From: Pandoraea sp.
Lineage (GTDB): Bacteria > Pseudomonadota > Gammaproteobacteria > Burkholderiales > Burkholderiaceae
Length of the DNA: 64,000 nucleotides
Direction of reading: 5' to 3'
Assembly (NCBI RefSeq): GCF_004297875.1
Contig: NZ_SCSK01000067.1
Location: forward strand, 124,001-188,000
A program made the position numbers and the translations under genes. Under the pieces are notes generated by a model. The model searched no databases. It was given only the letters and a program-made list of their open reading frames with translations, and had not been told where the DNA came from. This document shows positions 30,578 through 44,599 of this stretch, in pieces; positions within the stretch are counted from its first letter, which is position 1, and every line of letters begins with the position of its first letter.

Positions 30578-31870
30578 ATGAATGAGCTGCAGCTGGGACT
30601 GATTGGCACAGGGGTCGTGATATTGCTCGGCGTGGTGGCTTACAACGCCTGGCAAAGCAGTAAGGTGAAACGGAGAATTCCCAGGTCGATGAAGGGCGGT
30701 AGCCAGGGCATGGTGCCGGCGTCGGCGGCCGAACATGAAGACGAGCGTCCGTTCATCGAGCCGAGCCAGCCTGCGGTCGGCAGGCATCATCCGGCGAGTA
30801 CCGAACGGCGCGAGCCGACACTGGCCCGAACGGCAGCCGACGCGCCACACGCGCCATCGACCGACGGCGCGCCCCCGGAGCCGGATGTGGCCCAGACGCC
30901 GGTACCCGTGGTTGGCGAGTCGCCGGTCGCGATCGATGACGCCGCGGTGGCGCCGGATGAAGGCGCGCGCCAGGCGCGCGAGCCGAGCGAACCGTCGGCG
31001 GAGGCAGGCACCCGGAAGCCGGTCTCGCCGACGAACAACGCGGCGATCGCGCCGGCCGTCGTGGACGAGCGTATCGATTGTGTCGTGAATTTGCCGCTGG
31101 GTGGCACGATCAATGCCGAACGGGTGTTGCCGCTGGCGCAACGGATGCGGCGTGCCGGTGGCAAGGCCGTACACGTCGAAGGATGGGTGGAGGATCCCCC
31201 GCATTGGGAATTGCTGCGCTCGGGCGGACGCTATACGCAACTGCGCATGGCGGTGCAACTGGCAAATCGCGCGGGTCCGCTCAATGAAGTCGAGTTTTCG
31301 GAATTCATCAGCCAGGTACAGGCGCTGGCCGATGCAGTGGACGCCCTGCCGGAATTGCCCGACATGATGGAAACCGTCGGCAAGGCGCGTGACCTCGACA
31401 GCTTCGCCGCACAGTGCGACGCGCAATTGTCGGTCAACGTGCTGTCCGACGGCGCGCCCTGGTCTGCAAACTACATCCAGGCGGTGGCGACCCAGGATGG
31501 CCTGCTCCTGTCGCGCGACGGCACGCGTTTCGTCAAGCTCGACACGCGCCAGAATCCGGTGTTCACGCTGCAATTTGGCGACACCAATTTCCTGCGCGAT
31601 GATCTGACATACAAGGGCGGCGACCTCATCACGCTGTTGCTCGACGTGCCGGTGGCGGACGAAGACTTGCTGCCGTTCCGGCTGATGTGCGATTACGCCA
31701 AGTCAATCGGTCAGCGCATCGGCGGGCGGGTTGTGGACGATCAGCGCCGCTTGTTGCCGGAGACCGCACTGACGGGCATCGAAACTCAATTGATGTCGCT
31801 TTACGCGCGGCTGGAGCAGCGCGGATTGCCGGCCGGCGCACTGTCGACACGTCGCCTGTTCGGTCAATAG
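30578..31870 (+). CDS. zipA: Cell division protein ZipA-like
   Basis: N-terminal TM (LGLIGTGVVILLGVVAYNAW), Pro/Ala-rich linker, ZipA C-terminal-like domain; between smc and ligA. Confidence 0.8.
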   Translation: MNELQLGLIGTGVVILLGVVAYNAWQSSKVKRRIPRSMKGGSQGMVPASAAEHEDERPFIEPSQPAVGRHHPASTERREPTLARTAADAPHAPSTDGAPPEPDVAQTPVPVVGESPVAIDDAAVAPDEGARQAREPSEPSAEAGTRKPVSPTNNAAIAPAVVDERIDCVVNLPLGGTINAERVLPLAQRMRRAGGKAVHVEGWVEDPPHWELLRSGGRYTQLRMAVQLANRAGPLNEVEFSEFISQVQALADAVDALPELPDMMETVGKARDLDSFAAQCDAQLSVNVLSDGAPWSANYIQAVATQDGLLLSRDGTRFVKLDTRQNPVFTLQFGDTNFLRDDLTYKGGDLITLLLDVPVADEDLLPFRLMCDYAKSIGQRIGGRVVDDQRRLLPETALTGIETQLMSLYARLEQRGLPAGALSTRRLFGQ

Positions 31871-31941
31871 CAGGGCCCCGGCATCGGCCTGATTGGCGCT
31901 CAAGTTGCGCGGTACAAACCGCGACTTCATTGGCATAATGA

Positions 31942-34059
<2,118 letters not shown>

Positions 34060-34075
34060 AAAGGGAGAGCACTCG

Positions 34076-34609
34076 ATGGTTCATGAAATTCTCAAGATGG
34101 GCGATGCGCGGCTGCTGCGCATCGCCAAGCCCGTCGAGCAATTCGATACGCCGCAATTGCATGAGCTGGTGCGGGATATGTTCGAGACCATGCATGCAGC
34201 CAACGGTGCCGGCCTGGCGGCGCCGCAAATCGGCGTCGACCTGCAGTTGGTGATTTTCGGTTTCGAGCAAAACGAGCGCTATCCGGACGCGCCGGCCGTT
34301 CCGCAGACGGTGCTGATCAATCCGGTGATTACGCCGCTTACGCAAGACATGGACGAAGGTTGGGAGGGCTGCCTGTCGGTGCCCGGATTGCGCGGCATGG
34401 TCAACCGCTTTTCGATGATCCGTTATGAAGGAGTTGACCAGTACGGCAAGCCGATTGACCGGGTCGCCGAGGGGTTCCACGCGCGCGTGGTGCAGCACGA
34501 ATGCGATCACCTGATCGGCAAGCTATACCCGATGCGTATTACCGATTTTACAAAGTTTGGCTATACCGATGTGCTGTTCCCGGGGCTCGACGCGCCGGCC
34601 GATGATTGA
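34076..34609 (+). CDS. def: Peptide deformylase
   Basis: [31 protein letters not shown]. Confidence 0.97.
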   Translation: MVHEILKMGDARLLRIAKPVEQFDTPQLHELVRDMFETMHAANGAGLAAPQIGVDLQLVIFGFEQNERYPDAPAVPQTVLINPVITPLTQDMDEGWEGCLSVPGLRGMVNRFSMIRYEGVDQYGKPIDRVAEGFHARVVQHECDHLIGKLYPMRITDFTKFGYTDVLFPGLDAPADD

Positions 34610-34631
34610 GCGGCAGGCCCGCTCAATCATC
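34601..34631. terminator. 13-bp perfect hairpin overlapping the def stop codon, between convergent def and rluB
   Basis: gatgattgagcgg-caggc-ccgctcaatcatc; no T-tract. Confidence 0.55.
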
Positions 34632-34633
34632 GT

Positions 34634-35824
34634 TCAGAACTGCTCGTCAGGGCGCAGGTAACGCCACTGCCCCTGCGGCAGATTGCCCAGTTTGATCCGC
34701 CCCATCCGAATACGCTTGAGGCCAGTCACGCGCAGGCCGACGAGTTCGCACATGCGGCGGATCTGCCGCTTTTTCCCCTCGCGCAGCACGAAGCGAAGCT
34801 GCTCCGGATTTTGCCACTCCACCTCGGCCGGCTTGAGCGGCACGTCGTCGAGCGAGAGGCCATGCCGCAGCTTGTCGAGCAGGGCCGCAGGGAAGTGCGT
34901 CCGCACGTCCTCCTCATGGGTTTGGTAAGCGACCCGCACCAGGTATTCCTTGTCGATATCCGAATCCGCGCCGATCAACTGGCGGGCGATGCGCCCGTCC
35001 TGGGTGAGAATCAGCATGCCGGTGGAATCGATATCGAGACGGCCGGCTGGCGCCAGCCCCCGAAGTTGCTGGGGCGAGAAGCGAATCCTGGCATCGTCTT
35101 CCTGCCAGCGATTGGCTGCGGTAAGCAACGCAGCGGCAGGCGGATAGTCGTCCTCCGGTTGCCCCGAGACGTAGCCGATCGGCTTGTGCAGGACAAAGGT
35201 GACTCGCTGAGCCTGCTCGTTGCGTGCGGCGCGCTCGACCGTGATGCTCTGTTCCGGACGGATCCTGCTGCCAAGCTCGGATACGACGGCGCCGTCCACC
35301 CGGACCCAGCCTTTGACGATCCACTCATCAGCTTCCCGCCGTGAACAAATACCCAGTTCCGACATGCGTTTGGACAAGCGCACCATGCCTTCGTCATTCG
35401 GCCTGGCGGCGCCGTGCCGCTTTTGCTGGGAAGCGGGCGATTGGCCTGTCTGACGCGTTGCCCGAACGGGCGCCGCTGAAGCGGGGCGCTTTGCGCCGAC
35501 CGACGACGCTCGTCCCTTGGCCGAAGCCGATTGTTTTGTTGCGCGGCCGGGTGAAGCGGGCGGCGCTGGGCGTGGCTTGCGCTCCGCTCCCGGTTTCGTG
35601 TCGGCACGCCTGCCGGCGGGGGCCTTGGTTTGTCGAGCGGGCGCTGCCGTTGTGTTGCGCGCTGGCGTGGTGGGCGCCGTGTTCGGCGCTGTATTCTGTG
35701 CCGCGGTCTCGGACGGTCGTCGACGCTGTACCGCGCCAATGCCGCCCGGGCGCACCGGGGCACGTGTGCGCTCGGCCGGACGGGGATGCTTAGCGCTGAG
35801 TTTAGCGCGCGGTGTGTCGCTCAT
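34634..35824 (-). CDS. rluB: 23S rRNA pseudouridine synthase, RluB-like, with long basic low-complexity N-terminus
   Basis: S4 domain ([23 protein letters not shown]), [30 protein letters not shown]. Confidence 0.88.
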   Translation of the reverse strand: MSDTPRAKLSAKHPRPAERTRAPVRPGGIGAVQRRRPSETAAQNTAPNTAPTTPARNTTAAPARQTKAPAGRRADTKPGAERKPRPAPPASPGRATKQSASAKGRASSVGAKRPASAAPVRATRQTGQSPASQQKRHGAARPNDEGMVRLSKRMSELGICSRREADEWIVKGWVRVDGAVVSELGSRIRPEQSITVERAARNEQAQRVTFVLHKPIGYVSGQPEDDYPPAAALLTAANRWQEDDARIRFSPQQLRGLAPAGRLDIDSTGMLILTQDGRIARQLIGADSDIDKEYLVRVAYQTHEEDVRTHFPAALLDKLRHGLSLDDVPLKPAEVEWQNPEQLRFVLREGKKRQIRRMCELVGLRVTGLKRIRMGRIKLGNLPQGQWRYLRPDEQF

Positions 35825-38385
35825 ATTTCCAGGGTTTCAAGTAATTCGGTTTCAAGTGCGATTTGCAGACGATTGTCCTGCAAGCCGCGGCCATCGAGCA
35901 GAAATATATCTTCGACGCGTTCTCCGAGGGTGTTGATACGGGCCGCATGCACGCTGATGCGGTGCCGCGCCAGGACGCGGGCGATGGCGTACAGCAGGCC
36001 CGTGCGGTCGTTGGCCGAGATCGAAAGCAGATAGTATTGGCCGCGCTCGTCGGCACGCAGATCGACACGCGGCGTGATCGGGAAGGTGCGTGAGCGGCGC
36101 GGCAATCTGCCCTGATTCGGTTCGGGCAATGGCGACTGGCTGCTTAGCCGCTGCACCAACTCCGCTTCGACCAGATTGATGATGTCCCGGTAACTGGTGC
36201 CGGCGCCGGGGTCGGTGATCAGGAAGTTGTCGAGCGCATAGCCGTGGCGCGTGGTGTGAACCTTGGCGTCCAGAATCGACAGCCCCTTGCGCTCGAAGTA
36301 GCCGCAGATTCGGGCAAACAAGTCGGGTTGATCCGGCGCGTAGATAAATACCTGCAGGCCTTCACCGATGGGCGCCGGGCGTCCCTTGACGATCGGTGTC
36401 GGTGTATTGACGAAGCGGCATAGGTGACGTGTCTGCCAGGCAATGTCGGCAGCATCATTACGCAGGAAGTAAGCCACATCCAACTGATTCCACAAGGCTT
36501 CGTGGGCATGCTCCGGCACGGTGTACAAACGCAGCAGACTCAAGGCCTCGGCCTTGCGTGCTTTGAGTTGCGCGTGCGGATCGGGTTGTTCGCCGCCGAG
36601 CACCTGGCGGGTGATGCGGTACAGATCCTCGAGGAGTTTGCCTTTCCAGGCATTCCAGACTTTCGGGCTGGTGCCGCGGATGTCGGCCACGGTCAGCAGG
36701 TACAGTGCCGTCAGATAGCGCTCGTTGCCGACGACCTCGGCAAAACGCCGCACGACCTCCGGATCGGTGGTGTCCTGTTTTTGGGCGACCTGGCTCATGG
36801 TCAGATGCTGTCCGACCAGCCATACAACCAGCTCGGTATCTTCCGCGTCCATGCCGTGCTTGACGCAGAAGCGGCGGGCGTCGGTCATGCCGAGCTTGGA
36901 GTGATCGCCGCCGCGGCCCTTGGCGATGTCATGGAACAGCGCGGCGACAATCAGCACCCACGGACGGTCGAAATTGGCAATCAGCTGGCTGCAGAACGGG
37001 TATTCGTGGGCATGTTCGGCGATCATGAAGCGGCGTATGTTGCGCACCACCATCAGGATATGCTGATCGACCGTGTAGACATGGTAGAGGTCGTGCTGCA
37101 TCTGGCCCACGACGCCGCGAAAACTGAGCAGATAGCGGCCCAGCACGCTGGTCTGGTTCATCAGTCGCAAGGCGTGTGTAATACCCCGCGTCTGCTGCAA
37201 AATCTGCAGGAAAAGGTGTCGATTTTCCGGGTTTGCACGCCACTGGACGTTCATCAGCTCGCGAGCGTTATAAAGCGCCCGCAGGGTGCGTGCCGATAGT
37301 CCCTTGGGGCCGACGATTTGCTCGTAGAGCAGGAAGGTTTCCAGAATCGCAGTCGGATGACGTTGATAGAGATCGTCATCGGCAATTTCGATCATGCCCT
37401 GTTTTTCGACAAATCGATCGTTGAGCACGCGCGTCACCCCGCTGCTTTGCGGGAACAGCCGCGCTTCGACGTTGAGCAGCAGAATGGTATTGAGTTGCGT
37501 GACGGCCTTGGCAGCCCAGTAATAGCGGCGCATCAGTTGTTCGCTGGCGCGCTTGGCGGCCGTCGGCTTGATGCCGAAGCGTTCGGCCAGCGGTGTTTGA
37601 AGGTCGAACACGAGGATGTCCTGGCGGCGTTGGGCGAGCAGGTGCAGGCGCGCGCGGATATTTTTCAGCAGACGCTCGTTACGTCGTAGTTCCTTGACCT
37701 CCCGAGCGGTCAGCAAGTCGCGTTGGTAAAGTTCGTCCCAACTGTTGCCCAGACCGGCTGCGCGCGTCATCCATAAAATCGTCTGCAAGTCGCGCAACCC
37801 GCCGGGGCTTTCCTTGCAGTTCGGCTCCAGGCTGTAAGGCGTGTCCTGGTATTTGGCGTGGCGCTGGCGCATTTCGAGTTGCTTGCCACGAAAGAATGCG
37901 CGAGGGTCCAGGGACGCTTTGAAACGGGCTTCGAATTGCGCGAATAAAGCGTGATCGCCGGTAATGAAGCGCGCCTCCAGCAGGCTCGTCTGGATCGTGA
38001 TGTCGCTCTCGGCTTCGCTCAGACATTGCTCGACGGTGCGCACGCTGCTGCCGATTTCCAGGCCGATGTCCCACATAAAGCCGATGAAGCGCTCCAGCCG
38101 GCCCGCTATCGACTCATCGAGCGTGTCGGGGTGCAGGAGCAGGATGTCGACATCCGAGTAGGGAAACAACTCACCGCGCCCGTAACCGCCTACGGCAACG
38201 AGTGTCAGTTGCGGGGGTAACTCGCAGACTTGCCAGGCTTGTGTCGCGATCGCGTCGACGGTTCGGCTCAGGCCGCGCAATAGCGGATCGATTTTGCCTT
38301 GCTGACTGTAGTGTTCGAGCAAGGCGTCCTTGCGGGATTTGAGAGCCTGGCGAAGCGGATGAGGGGCGCGAGCATGGGCATGCAT
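35821..38385 (-). CDS. glnD: [Protein-PII] uridylyltransferase
   Basis: [23 protein letters not shown] nucleotidyltransferase, HD domain ([12 protein letters not shown]), ACT repeats. Confidence 0.97.
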   Translation of the reverse strand: MHAHARAPHPLRQALKSRKDALLEHYSQQGKIDPLLRGLSRTVDAIATQAWQVCELPPQLTLVAVGGYGRGELFPYSDVDILLLHPDTLDESIAGRLERFIGFMWDIGLEIGSSVRTVEQCLSEAESDITIQTSLLEARFITGDHALFAQFEARFKASLDPRAFFRGKQLEMRQRHAKYQDTPYSLEPNCKESPGGLRDLQTILWMTRAAGLGNSWDELYQRDLLTAREVKELRRNERLLKNIRARLHLLAQRRQDILVFDLQTPLAERFGIKPTAAKRASEQLMRRYYWAAKAVTQLNTILLLNVEARLFPQSSGVTRVLNDRFVEKQGMIEIADDDLYQRHPTAILETFLLYEQIVGPKGLSARTLRALYNARELMNVQWRANPENRHLFLQILQQTRGITHALRLMNQTSVLGRYLLSFRGVVGQMQHDLYHVYTVDQHILMVVRNIRRFMIAEHAHEYPFCSQLIANFDRPWVLIVAALFHDIAKGRGGDHSKLGMTDARRFCVKHGMDAEDTELVVWLVGQHLTMSQVAQKQDTTDPEVVRRFAEVVGNERYLTALYLLTVADIRGTSPKVWNAWKGKLLEDLYRITRQVLGGEQPDPHAQLKARKAEALSLLRLYTVPEHAHEALWNQLDVAYFLRNDAADIAWQTRHLCRFVNTPTPIVKGRPAPIGEGLQVFIYAPDQPDLFARICGYFERKGLSILDAKVHTTRHGYALDNFLITDPGAGTSYRDIINLVEAELVQRLSSQSPLPEPNQGRLPRRSRTFPITPRVDLRADERGQYYLLSISANDRTGLLYAIARVLARHRISVHAARINTLGERVEDIFLLDGRGLQDNRLQIALETELLETLEI

Positions 38386-38549
38386 GGGCGGATTTTCCTG
38401 GCGCGGGGGCGGAAGGCCGCGCAAAGCACCTGCATGAATGCACGGCGCGCGCGGAGCCGATCGAATTATCGCATCAATTCGTTATAAGACGCGCGTGGCG
38501 CGAGCCGTCCGAATCAAGCTAATGGCTTCCCGGGCGCCGCAAAATGGCG

Positions 38550-39365
38550 TTATGAAGCGAGCGCTTCCAGGACGCTCGCGGGCCGTGCGGGGGTACCGGC
38601 CGAGACCGTCAGCACCTCATGCCCGGTTTCGGTGACGAGGATGGTGTGCTCCCACTGGGCCGAGAGGCTGCGGTCGCGCGTCTTGACCGTCCACAGGTCG
38701 GGCATGGTCCGAATGTCCCGCTTGCCGGCGTTGATCATCGGTTCAATGGTGAAAATCATGCCAGGCTGAATCTCCAGGCCAGTTCCCGGGCGACCGTAAT
38801 GCACGACCTGCGGATCCTCGTGGAACACCTGGCCAATGCCATGTCCGCAGTATTCCCGCACGACGCTGAAGCCTTGTGCCTCGGCATGGCGTTGAATGGC
38901 ATGGCCGATGTCGCCCAGGTGCGCGCCGGGCCGCACCTGCTCGATGCCCAGCCACATGCATTCGTAGGTGACATTCACCAGGCGCTTGGCCAGGATGGAG
39001 CCCTCGCCGACGATGAACATCCGGCTGGTGTCGCCGAAATAGCCATCCTTGATGACGGTAATGTCTATATTGAGAATATCGCCGTTCTTGATGACCTTGT
39101 CGCCGGGAATGCCGTGACAGATGACATCGTTGACGGAGATGCAGGTGGCTTTTGGGTAGGGCGGGTAGCCGGGCGGCTGGTAATTCAGGCACGCGGAAAT
39201 GGTGTGCTGCTCCTGTTCCATATACTCGAGGCACAACCGGTCGAGCTCGCCCGTCGTCACCCCGGCTTTGACGTAAGGGGTGATGAAATCCAGTACCTCA
39301 CTCGCCAGGCGACAGGCTACACGCATTTTTTCGATATCGTGAGCGGTTTTCAGGGTAATGGCCAT
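38550..39365 (-). CDS. map: Methionine aminopeptidase type I
   Basis: MAITLKTAHDIEKMRVACRLASEVLDFI, GYPPYPKATCISVNDVICHGIPG, REYCGHGIG. Confidence 0.96.
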   Translation of the reverse strand: MAITLKTAHDIEKMRVACRLASEVLDFITPYVKAGVTTGELDRLCLEYMEQEQHTISACLNYQPPGYPPYPKATCISVNDVICHGIPGDKVIKNGDILNIDITVIKDGYFGDTSRMFIVGEGSILAKRLVNVTYECMWLGIEQVRPGAHLGDIGHAIQRHAEAQGFSVVREYCGHGIGQVFHEDPQVVHYGRPGTGLEIQPGMIFTIEPMINAGKRDIRTMPDLWTVKTRDRSLSAQWEHTILVTETGHEVLTVSAGTPARPASVLEALAS

Positions 39366-39484
39366 GGTTTTGCGCAAAAAAACGAAAATATCGATCATTA
39401 TCGCACCAAGTGAGGCCAACCGGTGCTCACGGCGTTTGAGTATGGCGCACCGGCCGGCGTCGATTTGGCGCGCGGTGGCGCGGC

Positions 39485-39514
39485 TTGAGCGTGCGGCTGC
39501 GCGGATGCTATAAT
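39485..39514 (+). promoter_or_regulatory. Strong sigma70-like promoter of rpsB
   Basis: TTGAGC - 18 bp - TATAAT, about 220 nt upstream of the rpsB ATG. Confidence 0.7.
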
Positions 39515-39737
39515 CTCCGGCTAAGTCGGGTTCTGTCCGCGGGTTTTGCGGGATGGCGCAGTTCGAGCAGGATTGTCGTGATCGACGCGGCGGCGAATAA
39601 AGCCCGGACTTGGTAGTGAAATGTTTGTTAGCGCGCGAACCGATGCATCCAGGGTGTTTCCGTTGCGCAGGCCTTAGCGAGAGGCTGCGCCGGGAATGCG
39701 GCAATCGGTTTAAGACCCAACCCTTTTGGAGAATTTT

Positions 39738-40490
39738 ATGTCCGCAACGATGCGTGAAATGCTGGAGGCGGGTGTCCACTTCGGCCACCAGACCCGTTTC
39801 TGGAATCCCAAGATGGCTCCGTATATCTTCGGCCATCGCAACAAGATTCACATCATCAATCTGGAGAAAACGCTGCCGATGTACCAGGATGCGCTGAAAT
39901 ACGTGCGTCAATTGGCAGCCAATCGTGGCACCATCCTGTTCGTCGGCACCAAGCGCCAGTCGCGCGAAACCATCGGCGAAGAAGCCGCGCGCGCCGGCAT
40001 GCCTTATGTCAACAGCCGCTGGCTGGGTGGCATGCTGACCAACTTCAAGACCCTGAAGTCTTCCATCAAAAAGCTCAAGGACATGGAAGCCGCGGTTGCC
40101 GCAGGCGAAACCGAGCGGATGAGCAAGAAGGAAAGCCTCATGTTCCAGCGTGAGATGGCCAAGCTGGAGAAGTCGATCGGCGGCGTCAAGGATATGGGCG
40201 GTATTCCCGATGCGATTTTTGTGATCGACGTCGGCTACCACAAGATTGCCATCACCGAAGCCGTCAAGCTGGGCGTGCCGGTGATTGCGGTGGTCGATAC
40301 CAACCACTCGCCCGAAGGCGTCGACTACATCATTCCGGGTAACGATGACTCGAGCAAGGCCGTGGCGCTGTACGCCCGCGGTGTGGCCGATGCGATTCTC
40401 GAAGGGCGCGCCAACGCCGTCAACGAGGTCGTCGAAGCGGTGCGTGGCGACGGCAGCGACGAATTTGTCGAAGTTAGCGACGAGGCGTAA
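39738..40490 (+). CDS. rpsB: 30S ribosomal protein S2
   Basis: [36 protein letters not shown]-like and [20 protein letters not shown]. Confidence 0.98.
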   Translation: MSATMREMLEAGVHFGHQTRFWNPKMAPYIFGHRNKIHIINLEKTLPMYQDALKYVRQLAANRGTILFVGTKRQSRETIGEEAARAGMPYVNSRWLGGMLTNFKTLKSSIKKLKDMEAAVAAGETERMSKKESLMFQREMAKLEKSIGGVKDMGGIPDAIFVIDVGYHKIAITEAVKLGVPVIAVVDTNHSPEGVDYIIPGNDDSSKAVALYARGVADAILEGRANAVNEVVEAVRGDGSDEFVEVSDEA

Positions 40491-40514
40491 TCCCTCGCGC
40501 AGGCAAACCACAAA

Positions 40515-40541
40515 GGGGCCGCGGTTGAGCCCCTTTTTTTT
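40515..40541 (+). terminator. Intrinsic terminator/attenuator between rpsB and tsf
   Basis: ggggc...gcccc stem followed by T8. Confidence 0.8.
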
Positions 40542-40647
40542 GAAGTAAGCGTTTGAGCAGCCGAGGCTGAACCGTGGCACAGCAGCCAGGCAGCCGCCCG
40601 AGACGGGTGGGGCGTGTTCGACAGATTTTGAATTTCAGGAGTGACAT

Positions 40648-41541
40648 ATGGCGGCAATTACTGCAAGCATGGTGGCCGAACTGCGTGGCAAGACCGACGC
40701 GCCGATGATGGAGTGCAAGAAGGCGCTGACGGAAGCCGACGGCGATATGGACAAGGCCGAAGAGATTCTGCGCGTTAAATTGGGCAACAAGGCCAGCAAG
40801 GCTGCCAGCCGGGTGACAGCCGAGGGCATCGTGGCCGCGTGCATCGAAAGCCAGGGCGCGGGAAGCCTGGGCGCTTTGGTCGAGTTGAACTGCGAAACCG
40901 ATTTCGTCGCCAAGAATGACGATTTCCTCGCGTTCGGCAAGACCGTGGCCGAACTGGTGGTCAAGCAGAACCCGGCCGATCTGGCGGCATTGTCGGCACT
41001 GCCGTTGCAAGGTTCGACGGTTGAACAGGTGCGCAAGGATTTGATCGGCAAGATCGGTGAAAATGTCGCGATTCGGCGCTTCGTACGCTACGACAGCCCA
41101 GTCAAGCTGACTTCCTACCTGCATGGTACCCGCATTGGCGTGCTGGTCGAATACGATGGCGCCGAGGAGCAAGTTGGCAAGGATGTGGCCATGCACATTG
41201 CGGCTATGAAGCCGGTGTCGCTGTCGGCCGAGCAAGTCCCGGCCGAGCTGATCGCCAAGGAGCGCAGCATCGCCGAGCAAAAGGCCGCCGAATCGGGCAA
41301 GCCGGCCGAAATCGTTGCCAAGATGGTGGACGGCAGCGTACAAAAATACCTCAAAGAGGTATCGTTGCTGAACCAAACGTTCGTCAAAAATGACAAACAA
41401 ACCGTCGAACAGATGCTCAAGGCCACCAATACCGCGGTGAAGGGGTTCACGTTGTATGTCGTGGGCGAGGGCATCGAGAAGAAGCAGGATGACTTCGCAG
41501 CGGAAGTCGCTGCCCAAGTGGCTGCCGCCAAGCAGGCGTGA
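40648..41541 (+). CDS. tsf: Elongation factor Ts
   Basis: [41 protein letters not shown]. Confidence 0.98.
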   Translation: MAAITASMVAELRGKTDAPMMECKKALTEADGDMDKAEEILRVKLGNKASKAASRVTAEGIVAACIESQGAGSLGALVELNCETDFVAKNDDFLAFGKTVAELVVKQNPADLAALSALPLQGSTVEQVRKDLIGKIGENVAIRRFVRYDSPVKLTSYLHGTRIGVLVEYDGAEEQVGKDVAMHIAAMKPVSLSAEQVPAELIAKERSIAEQKAAESGKPAEIVAKMVDGSVQKYLKEVSLLNQTFVKNDKQTVEQMLKATNTAVKGFTLYVVGEGIEKKQDDFAAEVAAQVAAAKQA

Positions 41542-41629
41542 TGCTGACGGAGGCGGCGCGCCAGCCGCCTCCGGAAAACTTTGTTTCAAACTCGATCACA
41601 GTGCCCACCTAGACCCTGCAAGGATCCTT

Positions 41630-42343
41630 ATGCCTACTGCTTATAAGCGCGTACTTCTCAAGCTTTCCGGTGAGGCCCTGATGGGAGATGATGCTTTTGG
41701 CATCAATCGGGCCACGATCGAGCGCATGGTTGCCGATATCGCCGACGTCGTTCGTCTGGGCGTCCAGATGGCGATCGTGATCGGCGGCGGCAACATCTTT
41801 CGCGGCGTCGCGGGTGGCGCGGCCGGCATGGACCGTGCGACGGCCGACTATATGGGCATGCTGGCGACCATGATGAATGCCCTCGCGTTGCAGGATGCCA
41901 TGCGCCACGCCGGAATCGAAGGCCGCGTGCAATCCGCGCTGCGTATGGATCAGGTGGTCGAGCCCTACATTCGGCCGCGCGCCATTCGCCAGCTCGAGGA
42001 GGGCAAGGTGGTGATCTTCGCCGCCGGCACGGGCAATCCGTTTTTCACCACCGATACCGCGGCGGCATTGCGCGGCTCCGAAATCGGCGCCGAGGTCGTG
42101 CTCAAGGCGACCAAGGTCGACGGAGTATACTCGGCCGATCCAAAGAAAGTGGCCGATGCGGTGAAGTACTCGACAATCAGTTTCGATGAGGCAATTTCAA
42201 AAAACCTGCAAGTCATGGATGCCACGGCATTTGCGCTGTGCCGCGATCAGAAATTGCCGATCCGCGTTTTCTCCATCGTCAAGCCCGGCGCGCTCAAGCA
42301 TGTCGTTTTGGGCGAGAACGAAGGAACGCTCGTACACGTTTGA
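41630..42343 (+). CDS. pyrH: UMP kinase
   Basis: [42 protein letters not shown]. Confidence 0.98.
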   Translation: MPTAYKRVLLKLSGEALMGDDAFGINRATIERMVADIADVVRLGVQMAIVIGGGNIFRGVAGGAAGMDRATADYMGMLATMMNALALQDAMRHAGIEGRVQSALRMDQVVEPYIRPRAIRQLEEGKVVIFAAGTGNPFFTTDTAAALRGSEIGAEVVLKATKVDGVYSADPKKVADAVKYSTISFDEAISKNLQVMDATAFALCRDQKLPIRVFSIVKPGALKHVVLGENEGTLVHV

Positions 42344-42359
42344 TATTCCAAATTGAACG

Positions 42360-42393
42360 AGAATTTGCGCATGCGCAAATTCTTCTTTTTTTC
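42360..42393 (+). terminator. 24-bp perfect palindrome plus T-rich run between pyrH and frr
   Basis: agaatttgcgcatgcgcaaattct followed by tcttttttt. Confidence 0.7.
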
Positions 42394-42416
42394 TATTCCC
42401 TGGCTCGGAGGTTTTC

Positions 42417-42977
42417 ATGACCGTTGCTGACATAAAACAGAATGTCCAGCAAAAAATGCAAAAGTCCATTGAGGCGTTCAAGGCCGATCTGGCCAAGGTA
42501 CGCACCGGTCGGGCTCACACCGGGTTGCTGGATCACGTGCAGGTCGACTATTACGGCTCGATGGTCCCGATTTCCCAAGTGGCCAACGTCACGCTCGTCG
42601 ATGGCCGCACGATTGGCGTGCAGCCGTGGGAGAAGAAAATGGTCGCCGCGGTCGAAAAGGCCATCCGCGAGTCGGATCTGGGGCTCAACCCCGCAACGCA
42701 AGGGGACCTGATTCGAGTTCCGATGCCCGCGCTGACCGAAGAGCGTCGTCGCGAGATGACCAAAGTGGTCAAAAGTGAGGCCGAAGGCGCCAAGGTCGCC
42801 GTACGGAACCTGCGTCGGGAGGCCAACGAGCAACTCAAGAAATTGCTCAAGGACAAGGAAATTTCTGAAGACGATGAGCGTCGCGCACAGGACGATGTCC
42901 AGAAGCTCACGGACAAATTCGTGGCTGAAATCGACAAGCTTGGCCAACAGAAAGAAAGCGAAATCCTGACGGTCTGA
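42417..42977 (+). CDS. frr: Ribosome recycling factor
   Basis: [27 protein letters not shown]... Confidence 0.98.
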   Translation: MTVADIKQNVQQKMQKSIEAFKADLAKVRTGRAHTGLLDHVQVDYYGSMVPISQVANVTLVDGRTIGVQPWEKKMVAAVEKAIRESDLGLNPATQGDLIRVPMPALTEERRREMTKVVKSEAEGAKVAVRNLRREANEQLKKLLKDKEISEDDERRAQDDVQKLTDKFVAEIDKLGQQKESEILTV

Positions 42978-42996
42978 GACCGCGGTTGCACGGAGG

Positions 42997-43788
42997 GTGA
43001 CTGACATCCTGATGGCTTATTCGAGTTCGACGCTGGCGGTGCCGGAGACTGTCGCGGTGCCGCGTCATATCGCCATTGTGATGGATGGCAATGGTCGCTG
43101 GGCGACGCGGCGTAAATTGCCTCGCGTGGCCGGACATGCGCGTGGCGTTGAGGCCGTGCGGGGCACGGTCGAGGCGTGCATGCGGCGCGGCGTTGAATAT
43201 CTGACGTTATTCGCTTTCAGCTCCGAGAATTGGCGCCGCCCCGGCGAGGAAGTCTCCTTCCTGATGAAGCTGTTCATCGGCGCGCTGGAGCGCGAGATCG
43301 ACAAGCTCGACGGCAACGGTATTCGCTTGCGGGTGATAGGAGCGCTCGAAGCGTTCGATCCCCGTATCCGAGAGTTGGTGCAGCAGGCCGAAGCCAGGAC
43401 CGCGGGCAATACGCGGCTGACGCTGACGATCGCGGCGAACTACGGGGGGCGCTGGGATATCCTGCAGGCAGCGCGTCGTATGGCGCTTGAGGCCGGGGCC
43501 CAGAGCCTGTTGCTCGAGGGCGAGCCGAGCGAGGAGATGCTGGCGCGGCACCTGAGCATGGCCTATGCGCCTGAGCCGGATCTGTTTATCCGCACCGGGG
43601 GGGAACAGCGCATCAGCAACTTCCTGTTGTGGCAGCTCGCCTACACCGAACTTTACTTCACCGACACATACTGGCCGGATTTCGACGCTGCGGCGCTTGA
43701 TCAAGCGATTGCTTCGTACCAATTGCGCGAGCGTCGTTTCGGGCGGACCAGCGCGCAAACCAAGAAAAATTCCGGAAAAATTCGATAA
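42997..43788 (+). CDS. uppS: Isoprenyl (undecaprenyl) diphosphate synthase; start 42997 or 43012
   Basis: [51 protein letters not shown]. Confidence 0.96.
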   Translation: MTDILMAYSSSTLAVPETVAVPRHIAIVMDGNGRWATRRKLPRVAGHARGVEAVRGTVEACMRRGVEYLTLFAFSSENWRRPGEEVSFLMKLFIGALEREIDKLDGNGIRLRVIGALEAFDPRIRELVQQAEARTAGNTRLTLTIAANYGGRWDILQAARRMALEAGAQSLLLEGEPSEEMLARHLSMAYAPEPDLFIRTGGEQRISNFLLWQLAYTELYFTDTYWPDFDAAALDQAIASYQLRERRFGRTSAQTKKNSGKIR

Positions 43789-44598
43789 ATGCTGAAGACA
43801 CGCGTCTTGACCGCGCTGATTCTGCTGGCAATAGTGCTTCCCGCTCTGTTTCTCGGCACGCCAGGACAATTTGGTTTGGTGGTCGCGTTGGCGGTGATTT
43901 TGGGCGCCTGGGAATGGGCGCGTTTGCTGGGACTGCCGTTGGCTGGAAGCGTGCCCTATGCGCTGGTCGCCTTGGCTGGCGTGGCGGCCAGCTATGCGGG
44001 GGTTATTCCTTCGTCAGCCTGGCTGAGCCCCGCAGTGCTTTTTTGGCTTTTGATCGGCCCCTATACGCTATGGCGCAAACCGCAGACTTCCGGTGCATGG
44101 CGTGTTTTTCTTCTTCTGGCGGGTTGGGTAGTCCTGGTTGCCGCGTGGCAAGCGATCTGGCTGGCGCGCCAGCATGGCGTGATCTTTCTCTTGTCCGTGC
44201 TGGTTGTCGTCTGGCTGGCCGATTCCGGGGCCTATTTCGCGGGCAAAGCGTTTGGTCGGCGTAAATTGGCACCAGGCATCAGCCCGGGAAAGACCTGGGA
44301 GGGGGCGGCAGGAGGCTGGCTTCTGGTGCTGCTGGCCGCGGCCGTCGTGATGCTGATCGGTCGCCACGGGGAACCGACGCTGGTTTCGGTGCTGGTCGAC
44401 CGCTTCGGGGTTGCAACTGGCGCGGTATGCTTGACGATACTGGTGATATACAGCATCGTGGGAGATCTTTTCGAGTCGCAACTCAAGCGCCAGGCCGGCA
44501 GAAAAGATTCCAGTGGATTGTTGCCCGGGCATGGAGGGATATTGGATCGTATCGATGCCCTTTTGCCTGTTCTGCCGCTTGTCATGCTATTTGTCTAA
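43789..44598 (+). CDS. cdsA: Phosphatidate cytidylyltransferase
   Basis: Polytopic; [39 protein letters not shown]. Confidence 0.96.
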   Translation: MLKTRVLTALILLAIVLPALFLGTPGQFGLVVALAVILGAWEWARLLGLPLAGSVPYALVALAGVAASYAGVIPSSAWLSPAVLFWLLIGPYTLWRKPQTSGAWRVFLLLAGWVVLVAAWQAIWLARQHGVIFLLSVLVVVWLADSGAYFAGKAFGRRKLAPGISPGKTWEGAAGGWLLVLLAAAVVMLIGRHGEPTLVSVLVDRFGVATGAVCLTILVIYSIVGDLFESQLKRQAGRKDSSGLLPGHGGILDRIDALLPVLPLVMLFV

Positions 44599-44599
44599 T

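Noticed and set aside
38550-40580. 676-aa minus-strand ORF fusing map with antisense rpsB
   Set aside because: Only the part after MAITLKTAHDIEKM (start 39365) is methionine aminopeptidase; the upstream extension is antisense of rpsB and its leader
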